Positions 19,366 to 28,753 of a stretch of 64,000 nt of DNA are shown here, one piece after another. The translations under genes and the position numbers were made by a program. Origin of the DNA: an uncultured Ilyobacter sp. (GTDB taxonomy: Bacteria; Fusobacteriota; Fusobacteriia; Fusobacteriales; Fusobacteriaceae); contig NZ_OY764864.1 of assembly GCF_963668515.1 (NCBI RefSeq), forward strand, positions 806,001 through 870,000. Reading direction: 5' to 3'. How positions within the stretch are numbered: position 1 is the stretch's first letter; every line of letters begins with the position of its first letter. Under the pieces are notes generated by a model. That model did not search any database. It was not told the DNA's origin and saw only the letters and a program-made list of their open reading frames with translations.

Positions 19366-21084
19366 ATGAAGTTAAATAGTAGAAAATTGTTATATGAATT
19401 TATGTTCCTTATATCAGGGATTTTATTTTTAGCTTTAAATATATTCCCTCTATTTTTTACCAATGATTGGGACAGATCGTATATAATACAATTTTGGGCT
19501 GAAAAATTTGGAACAAGTAATACTGTTTTTCTGGCTGTATGCAGTATAATTGTTGTAATAGTGAGTATCCCATTTATAACCTGGCTTCTTAGAACACAAG
19601 AAAGTCTCATAATTAAAAAAATGAATGCAGCCTTTTATTCCTCAAAGGTATTTTGGAGTTTTATAACAATTGCTTCTATAGGAGTTTTAGTTCAGCTTGT
19701 ATTCTGTTTTAGCCAGGATATTTGGGCAGATGAAAGTTTTTCGTTGGCTCTAATTAAACATAGTTATTCTGACGTAATTTCGCTTACAGCTGCTGATGTT
19801 CATCCTCCGCTTTATTATTTTATTTTAAAGTTTTTTGTTGATAGTACACGCATTATTTTTACAAATTTACCGCCAGTTTATTTCGCTAAAATAGTATCAA
19901 CAATACCTTATGTTTTATTACTGATAGTCTGTGCTACCAAAATACGCAAGGAGTGGAACAATTATGTAGCTGCAATGTTTGCTATATCTCTTGTAGGCAT
20001 GCAAAATCTAATTATGTATGGTGTCGAGATCAGAATGTATAATTGGGGAATGCTTTTTGTAACATTAGCTTTTCTATATGCTAATGATATTATAACTAAA
20101 AAACGAAAAAAAGATTGGATTTTATTTGTACTATTTAGTTTATTAGCTGCCTATACTCACTATTTTGCTTGTATTGCTGCAGGCATTTCATATTTGATGT
20201 TATTTGTATGGTTTTGTGTAAATGATAAAAAACAGATTAAAAATTGGCTGATAGCAGTTATTATAACAGTTATTGGTTACTTTCCTTGGCTAATTATTTT
20301 TATTCAACAAGCACAAAAAGTAAGTGATGACTACTGGATTCCAGATATTGCTTTTACCACAATTATAGGATACGCCAGGTTTATGTTTGAAATGCCACTA
20401 CTTGCAATTATAGCGGTTATTATTATTGCTTGTATAATTAAAGATTTACAACAGACAAAATTCAGTAATTGGACTTCTGCATATTCCTTTGTTGGAATTT
20501 TAATTCCAATTGGCACTACTTTATTTGGCATAATCATTTCTGTTATAATTCGCCCAGTTTTTATTTCACGCTATATGATACCAGGTTTAGCTAGTTTATG
20601 GTTAGGTCTATTTATTGCAATTGATACATTAAAGAAAGAAAAACTCAAAGTAGTCACTTCATTTCTTATGATATCATTTTGCTTATATAATATCGCTTAT
20701 TTTTCATATTCAGAAAATCTTTATCGTATTAAAAGTAACAATACAATCAATTTTTTAAATTCTCAAAAAAATGCGGTTTATTTTTCTGATAATTCTCATA
20801 TAAATATGACATTAGCAGAAATGACTGAGACTAAATGTTACATATGGAAAAAGGAAGTTAGTGTATTGGAATCTCAAGTATTTGATAATATGGGAAGCTT
20901 ATATTCAACTGGGGATATAATTCAACTTCTAAAAGAAGGTAAGGCAGTATATTTTGCTGAGTATTTAAATAACAGATCTGTTGAAGAAATACTCAAAGGC
21001 AGTAATTTAAGCTATATGAACATGGGAAAATATAGAGCAGAATTTCCAATTGAAATCTATAAAATCATAGAAACTGATGAATAA
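19366..21084 (+). CDS. GT-C family membrane glycosyltransferase (PMT/ArnT-like)
   Basis: 572 residues with roughly 10-12 transmembrane helices and a soluble C-terminal part. After the second helix comes QDIWADESF, whose Asp/Glu pair is the catalytic and metal-binding site of GT39/83 enzymes, then DVHPPLYYF, the conserved juxtamembrane helix of the same group. It would use a polyprenyl-phosphate sugar made by the two preceding proteins to decorate the polymer in the periplasm. AGGAGG precedes the ATG. The specific sugar is unknown. Confidence 0.82.
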   Translation: MKLNSRKLLYEFMFLISGILFLALNIFPLFFTNDWDRSYIIQFWAEKFGTSNTVFLAVCSIIVVIVSIPFITWLLRTQESLIIKKMNAAFYSSKVFWSFITIASIGVLVQLVFCFSQDIWADESFSLALIKHSYSDVISLTAADVHPPLYYFILKFFVDSTRIIFTNLPPVYFAKIVSTIPYVLLLIVCATKIRKEWNNYVAAMFAISLVGMQNLIMYGVEIRMYNWGMLFVTLAFLYANDIITKKRKKDWILFVLFSLLAAYTHYFACIAAGISYLMLFVWFCVNDKKQIKNWLIAVIITVIGYFPWLIIFIQQAQKVSDDYWIPDIAFTTIIGYARFMFEMPLLAIIAVIIIACIIKDLQQTKFSNWTSAYSFVGILIPIGTTLFGIIISVIIRPVFISRYMIPGLASLWLGLFIAIDTLKKEKLKVVTSFLMISFCLYNIAYFSYSENLYRIKSNNTINFLNSQKNAVYFSDNSHINMTLAEMTETKCYIWKKEVSVLESQVFDNMGSLYSTGDIIQLLKEGKAVYFAEYLNNRSVEEILKGSNLSYMNMGKYRAEFPIEIYKIIETDE

Positions 21085-21089
21085 AAATA

Positions 21090-21231
21090 AAATTATCATT
21101 GGTATAATAGAACTCAATAAATTCCTGCATCTCCTTAGTAGGCTTCTTGAAAACTCTAAAATATTTATATCCAAAGACTGCACGCGTCTTCAGTAGAGCA
21201 AGAAAACTAATTTGGTAATCTATTAACCCTG
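21090..21231 (-). pseudogene. possible degenerate gene fragment in the 21085-21579 gap
   Basis: One reverse-strand frame reads GLIDYQISFLALLKTRAVFG and then an IEFYY-like end for about 48 codons without a stop, and it has no start. It resembles the end of a transposase, but I cannot assign a family. It lies next to an IS30-type remnant, so it may be debris of an inserted element. Evidence is thin. Confidence 0.25.
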
Positions 21232-21291
21232 TCAAAAACATCTATAATTTAAACATCTGTTACCAATTTTTCATATTAAAACTATGTTGGA

Positions 21292-21355
21292 GTGGAAAAT
21301 ACCCCAGGAAATTTTCTGGGGTGAGATAGAGTATTGCATTTGATTTGACAATGTA
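21292..21355 (+). mobile_element. IS30-type transposase 3' end and terminal repeat (remnant)
   Basis: The frame encodes a WKIPQEIFWGE-like end of an IS30-family transposase and runs into GTATTGCATTTGATTTGACA, which looks like the element's terminal repeat. Almost the same 65 bp occurs at 27124-27188. Only the last part of the element is present. The remainder of the 495-bp gap has A+T-rich DNA without a gene. Confidence 0.6.
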
Positions 21356-21579
21356 GTTTATTAAATTTTAATTTATTTATAGTTACCAAACAAAATGATT
21401 TTCAATTTTTACAAAATATATCTAAAATTATAGTAGACTAATATACAATACTCTTTAAAATAAAGAGGAAATATTATAAAACAATAGAACTAACATAATG
21501 ATAAGGTGAATTTCATTATGATTCAAATTATGTTTTTAATTAAAATGAAATATCACAATATAATAAAGGGGTGAGGTGT

Positions 21580-22836
21580 ATGAATAAAAAGAAACTAATA
21601 TTTATTACTTTTCTTGTAATTTTTGCAAAAGGATATTCTGTAGAAATAGGTTTAGAAGATGTTTTAAATGACTTAGACCAGCATAATAGAGAGATATTAA
21701 TACAAGACATGGAAATAGAGTCGCAAAATTTAGAAAAAAAGAAACAGTTTAAAAATATGCTCCCTAATGCATCTTTAACATGGGATCATAATTTTGTTGA
21801 AAACACTTCTGAAGATCAAAACGATTTTTCTGTAAGTGGAGAAGACGAAGCAAATATAGGAATATCTATGCCTCTATTTCAAGGAGGGGCGTTGTACAAC
21901 CAGTATAAAAAGTCAGAATTAAATAAAGAGATTTCTGTTCAAAAGAGGAATCTTGTAAGATATGATATAGAGCAAAGTGCCATTTCTACTTATTTTAATA
22001 TATTAAATAAAAGAAAACAGACAGAAATAAGACAAATGGTTCAGGAAGCTTTAAGTAAACAGGAAGAAAGACTAAAAGCTCTCTATAGGAGTAATAAAAT
22101 GATTCCAAAATCTGAACTTTTAAAAGTTCAAGCAGATTTAATTCTAAATAATTCGACTTTAAAAAGAGTACAGAAAGAACAAAAATCAGAAGAAGAGAAA
22201 TTATTTGTTATTTTAGATGTACCTTTTGATTCACAAATAGAATTTAAAGAATATTCGTTAGATAATCTTACTCTTGATAAATATAATATGGGCGCAGATG
22301 TTGAAAGAGCTCTTAAATACAGCAGTAAATCTAAGCAAGAAGAACTTATTTTAAAAAATTCTAGACTTGATGTAGAGATATCAAAATCGGAATTATATCC
22401 AAAACTTGATGCATCAGCTAGTTATAGATTAGATAATGATGTCGATGATGATGAAACAGAATATCAAGTGTCACTTGTAGCATCGTGGGAAATTTTTTCT
22501 TGGGGAAGTACGGTAGACAACATAAAGCAGAAAAAAATAAATTATAATCAGGCCATGGTAAATTATGAAAATGCAATGGATTTAATTGCTCTAGAAGTGC
22601 GTGATCAGTATAGACAACTTGAAATTTTACATGAAGAGGTTTATTCTCAAAAGACAAATATGGAATTAGAGGAGGAAAATATAAGAATTGATAAACTAAG
22701 ATATGAAAACGGTATAATTACCACATATGATTTCTTGGATTCTATAAACAGATTAAGTTCCGCTCAAAGTAGATATTTTACATTACAAAGGGACTTAATA
22801 CTTGCAATGAGAGTTTACGAAAACCTATTAAGATAG
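21580..22836 (+). CDS. TolC-family outer-membrane efflux protein
   Basis: About 418 residues with a short signal peptide (positively charged MNKKK, then IFITFLVIFAKG). The rest is coiled-coil-rich with two homologous halves as in TolC/OEP proteins. ISMPLFQGGALYNQYKKSEL and, later, WEIFSWGSTVDNIKQKKI are the typical beta-strand-to-helix turns, and GIITTYDFLDSINRLSSAQ is the usual C-terminal motif. It forms the outer-membrane channel of a tripartite exporter with the HlyD-like gene 12 bp downstream. The ATG at 21580 is used with GGGGTGAGG upstream, rather than the GTG at 21571. Confidence 0.87.
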   Translation: MNKKKLIFITFLVIFAKGYSVEIGLEDVLNDLDQHNREILIQDMEIESQNLEKKKQFKNMLPNASLTWDHNFVENTSEDQNDFSVSGEDEANIGISMPLFQGGALYNQYKKSELNKEISVQKRNLVRYDIEQSAISTYFNILNKRKQTEIRQMVQEALSKQEERLKALYRSNKMIPKSELLKVQADLILNNSTLKRVQKEQKSEEEKLFVILDVPFDSQIEFKEYSLDNLTLDKYNMGADVERALKYSSKSKQEELILKNSRLDVEISKSELYPKLDASASYRLDNDVDDDETEYQVSLVASWEIFSWGSTVDNIKQKKINYNQAMVNYENAMDLIALEVRDQYRQLEILHEEVYSQKTNMELEEENIRIDKLRYENGIITTYDFLDSINRLSSAQSRYFTLQRDLILAMRVYENLLR

Positions 22837-22848
22837 GAGTAGATTTAT

Positions 22849-24219
22849 ATGAAGAAGATGTTTGGAATATTAACGTTAATTTTAATAGTACTTATTACAA
22901 CATACTTTAGTATTGGTTTTGTAAATAATTTTGAACATTTTTTTAGTAAATCTGACGTAAGTCGAGTTAAAGAAGTGAAGGTTATAAAATTAAGCAACCA
23001 GTATCTGGATGAAGATCTTGTATTTAAAGGTATGGTTGTACCTAAAAAAACAATACCATTGTATGTTGAAGTTCCTGTAGTAGTTGAAAATATATTAGTA
23101 AGAAATGGGAGTTTTGTTGAGGTAGGAGATCCTCTCTTAGAGTTTAGTGATTCAATTAAGGAAGATCTTAAAAGAGAACTCGAAGGGTTAGATTTGGATT
23201 TAAATAACGTTAACCTTGAATTACTGGATTTAAATTCAGGCTCTCTTAAGCTTGAATTGGAAAATAGAATGTTAGAAGTAAAAAGTTTAAAAGAGGATAT
23301 AAGGGCTATGGAAAGGTCCCTTGAGGTATTAAAGTTTGAATCAAAAACATTTAAAGAACAGGCTGATGCAAAAATGAAATTACTTGAAAATGATGGAATA
23401 TCTTCAATTGAAGCCAATGCAGCTTTAACAATATCAAATAAAAAAGCTGCTGAACTAACTGATAATTTTTCTAAGCTTGATATAGGAAGGCAAAAATATG
23501 AACTTTTGGTTTTAAGCTATGAAAGACTTAAAAGGGAGCTAAATATAAAAGAAAATATTTTGGTAAGTAAAAGAAGTAAGCTTTTAATACAAAAAAAGAA
23601 TTTAACAGAGAAATTAAAAAATGTAGAAGAACCATTAAAATCACCAATAAATGGACTTGTGGCAGAGATATTTGTGGAGGAGGGAATTCCTTTTGCTAAG
23701 GGAAGAAAACTTATGTCTATAGTTCCTGATGGGAACTATATGATTAAAATTGAGGTCCCACTTTTTATGTCTTCATGGATTGAAAGAGGGCAGGAAGCTG
23801 TTGTTACATTCAACGATGGAAGACGCAATAAGGTCTATAGAGGAACCGTTGAAAGGGTGGCCCAGGGAGCAAAAGTTCCAATAAATGGAGATTTTGAAAA
23901 TGTTACAGAAGTGTATATTGATCTTAATGACACAGATGGATTAAAACTTAGATACTATGTGGATGTGAATATTAAGGGAAATGAAACTCAGCGAAGGTTA
24001 GCAGTAGACTATTTTTCTATTTTAGAGGAAGACGGACTTAATTACGTATATGTTTTAGAAAATGGGATTGCCAAAAAAAAATTAGTAAAACTTGGAAAAA
24101 AAGGTTATTCCAAAGTTGAGATATTAGATCTTCCAGGAAATACGTCCATAATCGTAAATCCTTTTAAGGTTAAAGATGGAGAACAAGTAAAATCCATATT
24201 AGAGGATCAGATTAAATAA
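22849..24219 (+). CDS. HlyD-family periplasmic adaptor (membrane fusion protein)
   Basis: 456 residues: one N-terminal membrane anchor (about 4-26), a split lipoyl-like domain (VENILVRNGSFVEVGDPLLEF and LKSPINGLVAEIFVEEGIPF), a long alpha-helical hairpin between (about 105-255), and a beta-barrel region with TFNDGRRNKVYRGTVERVAQ. This is the layout of adaptors joining an inner-membrane pump to TolC. No inner-membrane pump gene follows; a decayed IS3-type element starts right after the stop codon. The pair may work with a pump encoded elsewhere or be an orphan. Confidence 0.86.
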   Translation: MKKMFGILTLILIVLITTYFSIGFVNNFEHFFSKSDVSRVKEVKVIKLSNQYLDEDLVFKGMVVPKKTIPLYVEVPVVVENILVRNGSFVEVGDPLLEFSDSIKEDLKRELEGLDLDLNNVNLELLDLNSGSLKLELENRMLEVKSLKEDIRAMERSLEVLKFESKTFKEQADAKMKLLENDGISSIEANAALTISNKKAAELTDNFSKLDIGRQKYELLVLSYERLKRELNIKENILVSKRSKLLIQKKNLTEKLKNVEEPLKSPINGLVAEIFVEEGIPFAKGRKLMSIVPDGNYMIKIEVPLFMSSWIERGQEAVVTFNDGRRNKVYRGTVERVAQGAKVPINGDFENVTEVYIDLNDTDGLKLRYYVDVNIKGNETQRRLAVDYFSILEEDGLNYVYVLENGIAKKKLVKLGKKGYSKVEILDLPGNTSIIVNPFKVKDGEQVKSILEDQIK

Positions 24220-24229
24220 AATTTTATAA

Positions 24230-25200
24230 CAAACTAAGCAAGAGCACGACTGGAATGACGACACTTTTTTAAACAACTTTTTTAAGGTGGTCTTCCTTAT
24301 ACTAGACTAGGATTAAATAGCCAAGTGCAGAATGAATTCCAATGTTATTATATCAATACACTATAATCTAATAACCCTCTTTTAAGCTACTTCAGAGATA
24401 TAAACACATTTTGGATGTATAAACTCTGTCTTTAAAACTTTAAAGGCTGCTTCTGAGACAGCATTGTCATAAAGGCAGCCTTTTTTACTTAGTAAGCGCC
24501 TGATAGAAAAGTTTTCAGCAAGCAATCGATTGTGCTGTTTTTGAATTCATCCACCCGACCTGTGTAGAAAATCGAAATATTATTTAAATTATGTAAAATA
24601 CTTCCAAACAATCTCGATTATCAAACTTACGATTTACTTCATTGCCTATCTTTTAGTTTTTGGTAGATTGCTTGGCTACTTTATATTGAGAAATGTTATA
24701 ATTAGAAAACAAGCCGTTTTTCTTCATGATTATGTGATCCTATGAAGTGGAACAATTCTAGTTTCACTGGTAAGTTCTTTATTAATTTTTCAGATGCCAT
24801 AATTACATTTTCTGGTTTTGAATATTATTTTTATATATTTTACAAGTGAGTTATCTGTTGATTTTGAATTTTATTCATAATAGTACGTACTTTTAAGGAT
24901 TTTTAGGACGGCACACATTGCTGATATCGAGTATTTGTCCACGTTTTCCTTGACGACTTTACTTTTGCTCCGATTGCTTTAAAACATCATTTCCAATTTA
25001 AAGTTTCTGGTTATATTTACGAAGTTTGATGCTGCCCACTACAACGATTTATTAATGAAATTATTAAATTATATTCTTTTATTATTTCGGTCTTTGGCTT
25101 GCCATTTAGGTAAAGATTTCCCATTTGATTTTTAAATGTATCTGTGAATTTTCTTCAGGTTCTTTTGGTAATTTTAATATTTAATTTTATTATTGATTTA
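24230..25200 (-). pseudogene. degenerate IS3-family (IS150-type) insertion sequence
   Basis: Reading the reverse strand from 25200 downward, shifted frames recover OrfA (KFTDTFKNQMGNLYLNGKP, IIKEYN) and then OrfB pieces: DKYSISAMCAVLKILKSTYY, KKGCLYDNAVSEAAFKVLKT and IHSALGYL. Several stops and frameshifts separate them, so no transposase can be made. The order and the motifs fit the IS150 group of IS3. Ends are approximate and no clear target duplication was found. The element fills the place where the third gene of the TolC/HlyD exporter would be expected. Confidence 0.8.
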
Positions 25201-25587
25201 TTTTTACATGACCTTAAGAAAAGTAATACAAGACGTAGTTTCACAAATAAATTTAAAAATCTACTAATTTAATACTTTTAATACAAAGCAATAATCTTAT
25301 TATAATACTATGTCAGAATTCATTTTTAAAGCCATGTGGATAGATAATTGTAGGGATAAAGGATAGGTTACTTAAATTTAAATATTTATTTAATTTACCC
25401 TCTGAACTATTGTAAATATAACTATACTTATTTGATTTATTAAGAGGGGAGAAAAAGATATTCAAAACGTTGGGAAATGAAAATACCTGTAAAAACAAGT
25501 AATTCATGGCTTCCTGTCTAGAAATTGTGTTGTTCTGAAATTTCTGATTTAAATTGACAATTCAGGTTTAAAAAGGGATGGTGAGAG
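25200..25587. other. 388-bp A+T-rich gap before the initiating transferase gene
   Basis: No gene or clear repeat is seen. The stretch separates the decayed IS3-type element from the WbaP-like gene and presumably carries its promoter, but no convincing promoter could be chosen from the many A+T-rich hexamers. Confidence 0.35.
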
Positions 25588-26940
25588 ATGATTTTTTTTA
25601 AATATTTTTTACAATTTTTAATAATTATTCTACAATTTGTTATTTATTATTCAATCACAATTGCTTTAAATATTGAATCTAAGTTTATTTTTTACAGTTT
25701 TTCAGTGTATTTAGCACTCAATATATTAATAGGGACATACTCTCTAAAGAATAATCTCATCTGGGAAAATCTTAAAAATCAGTTTCAACTTCATATTGAA
25801 TTTTTTGTTGTTATTTCCATAACAGACTTTTTCTTTTTTTATAATGAACAAATTTTAAAGTTTTTCTTTATAAGTTTTATATTTATCTTTTTAAATATTT
25901 TATTAATAACGTCTATAAAAAATTTTTTTTGGAAATACTTAAGTAAAAAAATAATTATAATAGGTACTGGAGATACTGCAAAACATTTTAGTGACTTAAT
26001 AAAAATCCATCATTCCTCTATGTATGATCTTCTTGGCTTTATTCAAGTTCAAAATGAAATCAAAGTTCCAAAAGATCAAGTTATATGCAAGTATGAAGAC
26101 ATCTTTGATTTTATAAAAACAAATCCTATAGATGAAATTGTAGTAGCTCTACCTGGAATTGTGCCTAAAAAATTGAACTGGAGAAAAATTAGTGAGGAAT
26201 TAGATGGAAAGGTTGAAAAGATAAAATTTATACCTGATAGCAAAGGGATATTTAATTTTAATTCTAAAATTCAGGACTACGATGGATTACTTCTTTTAAC
26301 TACAAGCAATTATATAAAATCAAAATTCAGAAATATCGTAAAAAGAATGATGGACATTATACTAGGCTCAGTCGGAGTTTTTATTCTTGGCATTCTAGTA
26401 TTAATTTTTTCTAGAAAAATTAAAAAAGATGGTGGTCCTATCTTTTTCAAACATACAAGAATAGGAAAAGATTTAAAAGAATTTAAAATATATAAATTTA
26501 GGACTATGTATGTTGATGCAGAAAAAAGACTTCAAGAGATGTTCAAAGATGAAAAAGTTCAAAAAGAATATTATAAAAATTTTAAATTAAAAAATGATCC
26601 AAGAATTACTCCTGTAGGAGAGTTCTTAAGAAAAACCTCATTGGATGAATTTCCTCAATTCATAAATGTACTAAAAGGTGAAATGAGTCTTATAGGCCCA
26701 AGACCCATTATACAAAGAGAACTCGAAATTCATTACGGAAAGGAAATTGCAAAAAAAATATTTCAAATAAAACCTGGAATAACTGGAATGTGGCAATCTC
26801 ATGGAAGATCAGATATAGAAGATTATGATGAAAGAATAGCCTCAGACTTGTATTATATAAAAAACTGGTCATTATGGTTGGATATTGTTATTTTATTAAA
26901 GACTATAAAATGTGTGATTTATAGAAAAGGGGCATATTAA
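25588..26940 (+). CDS. WbaP-like undecaprenyl-phosphate sugar-1-phosphate transferase
   Basis: 450 residues. About four N-terminal membrane helices (to residue 110) are followed by a CoA-binding-like domain (IIIIGTGDTAKHF). The C-terminal bacterial sugar transferase domain begins with a membrane helix at KRMMDIILGS. Catalytic-domain motifs are FKHTRIGKDLKEFKIYKFRT, LDEFPQFINVLKGEMSLIGP and PGITGMWQ. It starts the repeat unit by moving glucose- or galactose-1-phosphate onto undecaprenyl phosphate. It lies 25 kb after the first sugar genes, beyond the IS debris, yet completes the Wzx/Wzy pathway. GGTGAGAG precedes the ATG. Confidence 0.9.
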   Translation: MIFFKYFLQFLIIILQFVIYYSITIALNIESKFIFYSFSVYLALNILIGTYSLKNNLIWENLKNQFQLHIEFFVVISITDFFFFYNEQILKFFFISFIFIFLNILLITSIKNFFWKYLSKKIIIIGTGDTAKHFSDLIKIHHSSMYDLLGFIQVQNEIKVPKDQVICKYEDIFDFIKTNPIDEIVVALPGIVPKKLNWRKISEELDGKVEKIKFIPDSKGIFNFNSKIQDYDGLLLLTTSNYIKSKFRNIVKRMMDIILGSVGVFILGILVLIFSRKIKKDGGPIFFKHTRIGKDLKEFKIYKFRTMYVDAEKRLQEMFKDEKVQKEYYKNFKLKNDPRITPVGEFLRKTSLDEFPQFINVLKGEMSLIGPRPIIQRELEIHYGKEIAKKIFQIKPGITGMWQSHGRSDIEDYDERIASDLYYIKNWSLWLDIVILLKTIKCVIYRKGAY

Positions 26941-27049
26941 TCATGAGTTTAAAAACTTGAATTATAATTTTGTTCAATTAAAAAGTTAAATCTCTAAACT
27001 TAATTTTAGACAAGAAATATAAGGTGTTTGATGCTTTTTAATCCTTGAA

Positions 27050-27188
27050 TCGTATAATGAAACAAAAGAAGAGATAAATAAAGCAGTCTAGACAATAAAT
27101 AATAGGCCCAGGAAATATCTAAATTGAAAACCATCCCAAGAGGTATTTTGGGGTGAAATAAAGTGTTGCATTTCATTTGACAATCTAG
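27050..27188 (+). mobile_element. IS30-type transposase C-terminus remnant with terminal repeat
   Basis: The forward strand encodes, across one or two lesions, ETKEEINKAV, NNRPRKYLN and IPRGIFWGE, the standard C-terminus of IS30 transposases, and ends at GTGTTGCATTTCATTTGACA. The final 65 bp match 21292-21355 at roughly three bases in four. The surrounding 26,941-27,353 gap has no intact gene. Two remnants of the same family flank the export genes and the initiating transferase gene. Confidence 0.7.
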
Positions 27189-27353
27189 GATAAAAAATAA
27201 ATAAATACCAGAAATATCAGTTCTAATGTCAAGAATATTTAGGGGACTTATGTTTCTCTTGAAAATATTGACAGAATAACCGACAAATTAATTCTTTTAT
27301 TAAAAGACTTAGTATAATTTAATATTGCTATTCTTAGGAGGTTATTAGTTAGG

Positions 27354-28025
27354 ATGACACCATTCAATAAAATTGTATCAAATAAACCAACAGTCAATCT
27401 TATGGTAATTATTCTACTCTTATCATTATCAAGTTGTATTATGCTTACAATACGTATAATTGTGACATCAAATTATACGTATATATTTTTGATTAGGAAT
27501 CTGCTTTTAACATGGATTCCTCTAGCTTTATCTCTAATCTTAATTAAATTTTATACCAAAAAAATTATTAAAATAACTGCAGGTTTCATTTGGATAATTT
27601 TTTATCCAAATGCACCTTATATGATAACCGATTTTATTCATTATAGAATATTTTTTAATAAATGGTATGATTTTTTAATGATATCGCTATCTATTTTTAC
27701 TGGTGTACTGACGGGATTTTTAGCCCTCCTTTTGTTGCAGAAGTTAATAGAAGTTAATTTTGGAAAATTAAACGGTTGGAAATTTGTAATTCTTATAAAT
27801 ATCTCATCCAGTTATGGTATATATCTTGGAAGGTTTATAAGACTAAATAGTTGGGAAATTATAACTAACCCATACAAGCTAATAAATGGAATTTTAAACA
27901 GTCTAAAAATAGATACTTTTTTTTTCATACTTGTATTTAGTTTTTTTCTAATGTTAATATATATTGCTTTTTACAATATCTTATATTTTGATAGAAAAAA
28001 AAATAATAACTTATATTATAATTGA
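27354..28025 (+). CDS. DUF1361 integral membrane protein
   Basis: 223 residues with about six to seven transmembrane helices. WIIFYPNAPYMITDFIH near residue 85 is the distinctive block of the DUF1361 family, whose function is unknown. It is the last forward gene of the polysaccharide region and converges on the DUF1456 gene. Nothing in the sequence ties it to polysaccharide synthesis. An AGGAGG site lies about 20 bases before the ATG, which is further than usual. Confidence 0.78.
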   Translation: MTPFNKIVSNKPTVNLMVIILLLSLSSCIMLTIRIIVTSNYTYIFLIRNLLLTWIPLALSLILIKFYTKKIIKITAGFIWIIFYPNAPYMITDFIHYRIFFNKWYDFLMISLSIFTGVLTGFLALLLLQKLIEVNFGKLNGWKFVILINISSSYGIYLGRFIRLNSWEIITNPYKLINGILNSLKIDTFFFILVFSFFLMLIYIAFYNILYFDRKKNNNLYYN

Positions 28026-28034
28026 AGCAATCAA

Positions 28035-28502
28035 TCATCCTCTATAACTGATCGTAAGTCCCTTTAAAAAATTTCTCATAAATTTATCTCCGCATTCCAT
28101 GTAGTTTTTATGATCTTTATTTCTAAATAGAGCCGACAGTTCAGAATTTGAAAGTTCCAGTCCTGCCGCCTTGAATACCTTCAGCATATCATCACTTCTT
28201 AGGTTAAGGGCTATCTGCATTTTTTTAAGTATCATATTATTAGTAAGCTTTTTTTCAGGCTTTTTAACTTCTCCCTCTTTAGGTTCTTTTTTACCTCTTT
28301 TCAAAGTAATAAATCCGTCTAAGAATAGGGTCATAATACGATCATTACATTTAACCTGTCCTTCCTCATCATCTTTTTTTAAAAAGTTTTTTAAGTCCTC
28401 TAGTGTAAGTTCATACCCCGAAATCCCAAAGGCTTCTATCATTTGGGAATCTTTAATATCTAGAGCATATCTAAATGCCCTCATTATGTCATTATTACTC
28501 AT
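28035..28502 (-). CDS. DUF1456 family protein
   Basis: About 155 residues with two similar halves: MSNNDIMRAFRYALDIKDS and, after a lysine-rich linker, TNNMILKKMQIALNLRSDDM. Each is followed by an LDLKNFLKK or LSNSELSALFRN-like part. This is the duplicated DUF1456 domain, of unknown function. The ATG at 28502 has GGAGGT upstream; an ATG 15 codons earlier lacks one. It is monocistronic, separated from the PBP1A gene by a terminator. Confidence 0.83.
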   Translation of the reverse strand: MSNNDIMRAFRYALDIKDSQMIEAFGISGYELTLEDLKNFLKKDDEEGQVKCNDRIMTLFLDGFITLKRGKKEPKEGEVKKPEKKLTNNMILKKMQIALNLRSDDMLKVFKAAGLELSNSELSALFRNKDHKNYMECGDKFMRNFLKGLTISYRG

Positions 28503-28550
28503 TTTTACCTCCAATAAACTATATTTATCGATATCTAAATAAAACATTTA

Positions 28551-28583
28551 AAAAGGCTAAGCTCCATTGCTTAGCCTTTTTTA
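28551..28583 (-). terminator. rho-independent terminator after the PBP1A gene
   Basis: A perfect 12-bp stem (AAAAGGCTAAGC at 28551-28562 with GCTTAGCCTTTT at 28569-28580) and a 6-base loop, flanked by A and T runs. It lies 170 bp beyond the PBP1A stop and ahead of the DUF1456 gene. Confidence 0.82.
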
Positions 28584-28753
28584 TATACACTCTGAAACAT
28601 CTCACTAAAAGACTGTTTCTGTATTCTAGCTATGAGGAATCAGAATTTTTTATAAAACAATATTTACAAATTATAACATTTTTTTCTATCCGTGTCCATC
28701 AAAGATAAGTAAATCCTTCTGTAGATTTATATCTAAAAACAATTTCTTTAATA

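Noticed and set aside
22845..23417. Reverse-strand open frame of 190 codons inside the HlyD-like gene
   Set aside because: Serine- and phenylalanine-rich mirror of the real coding strand, with no start signal and no recognisable domain.
22849..25200. Search for a third exporter gene in the gap after the HlyD-like gene
   Set aside because: All readable frames belong to a decayed IS3-type transposase; no pump fragment could be recognised.
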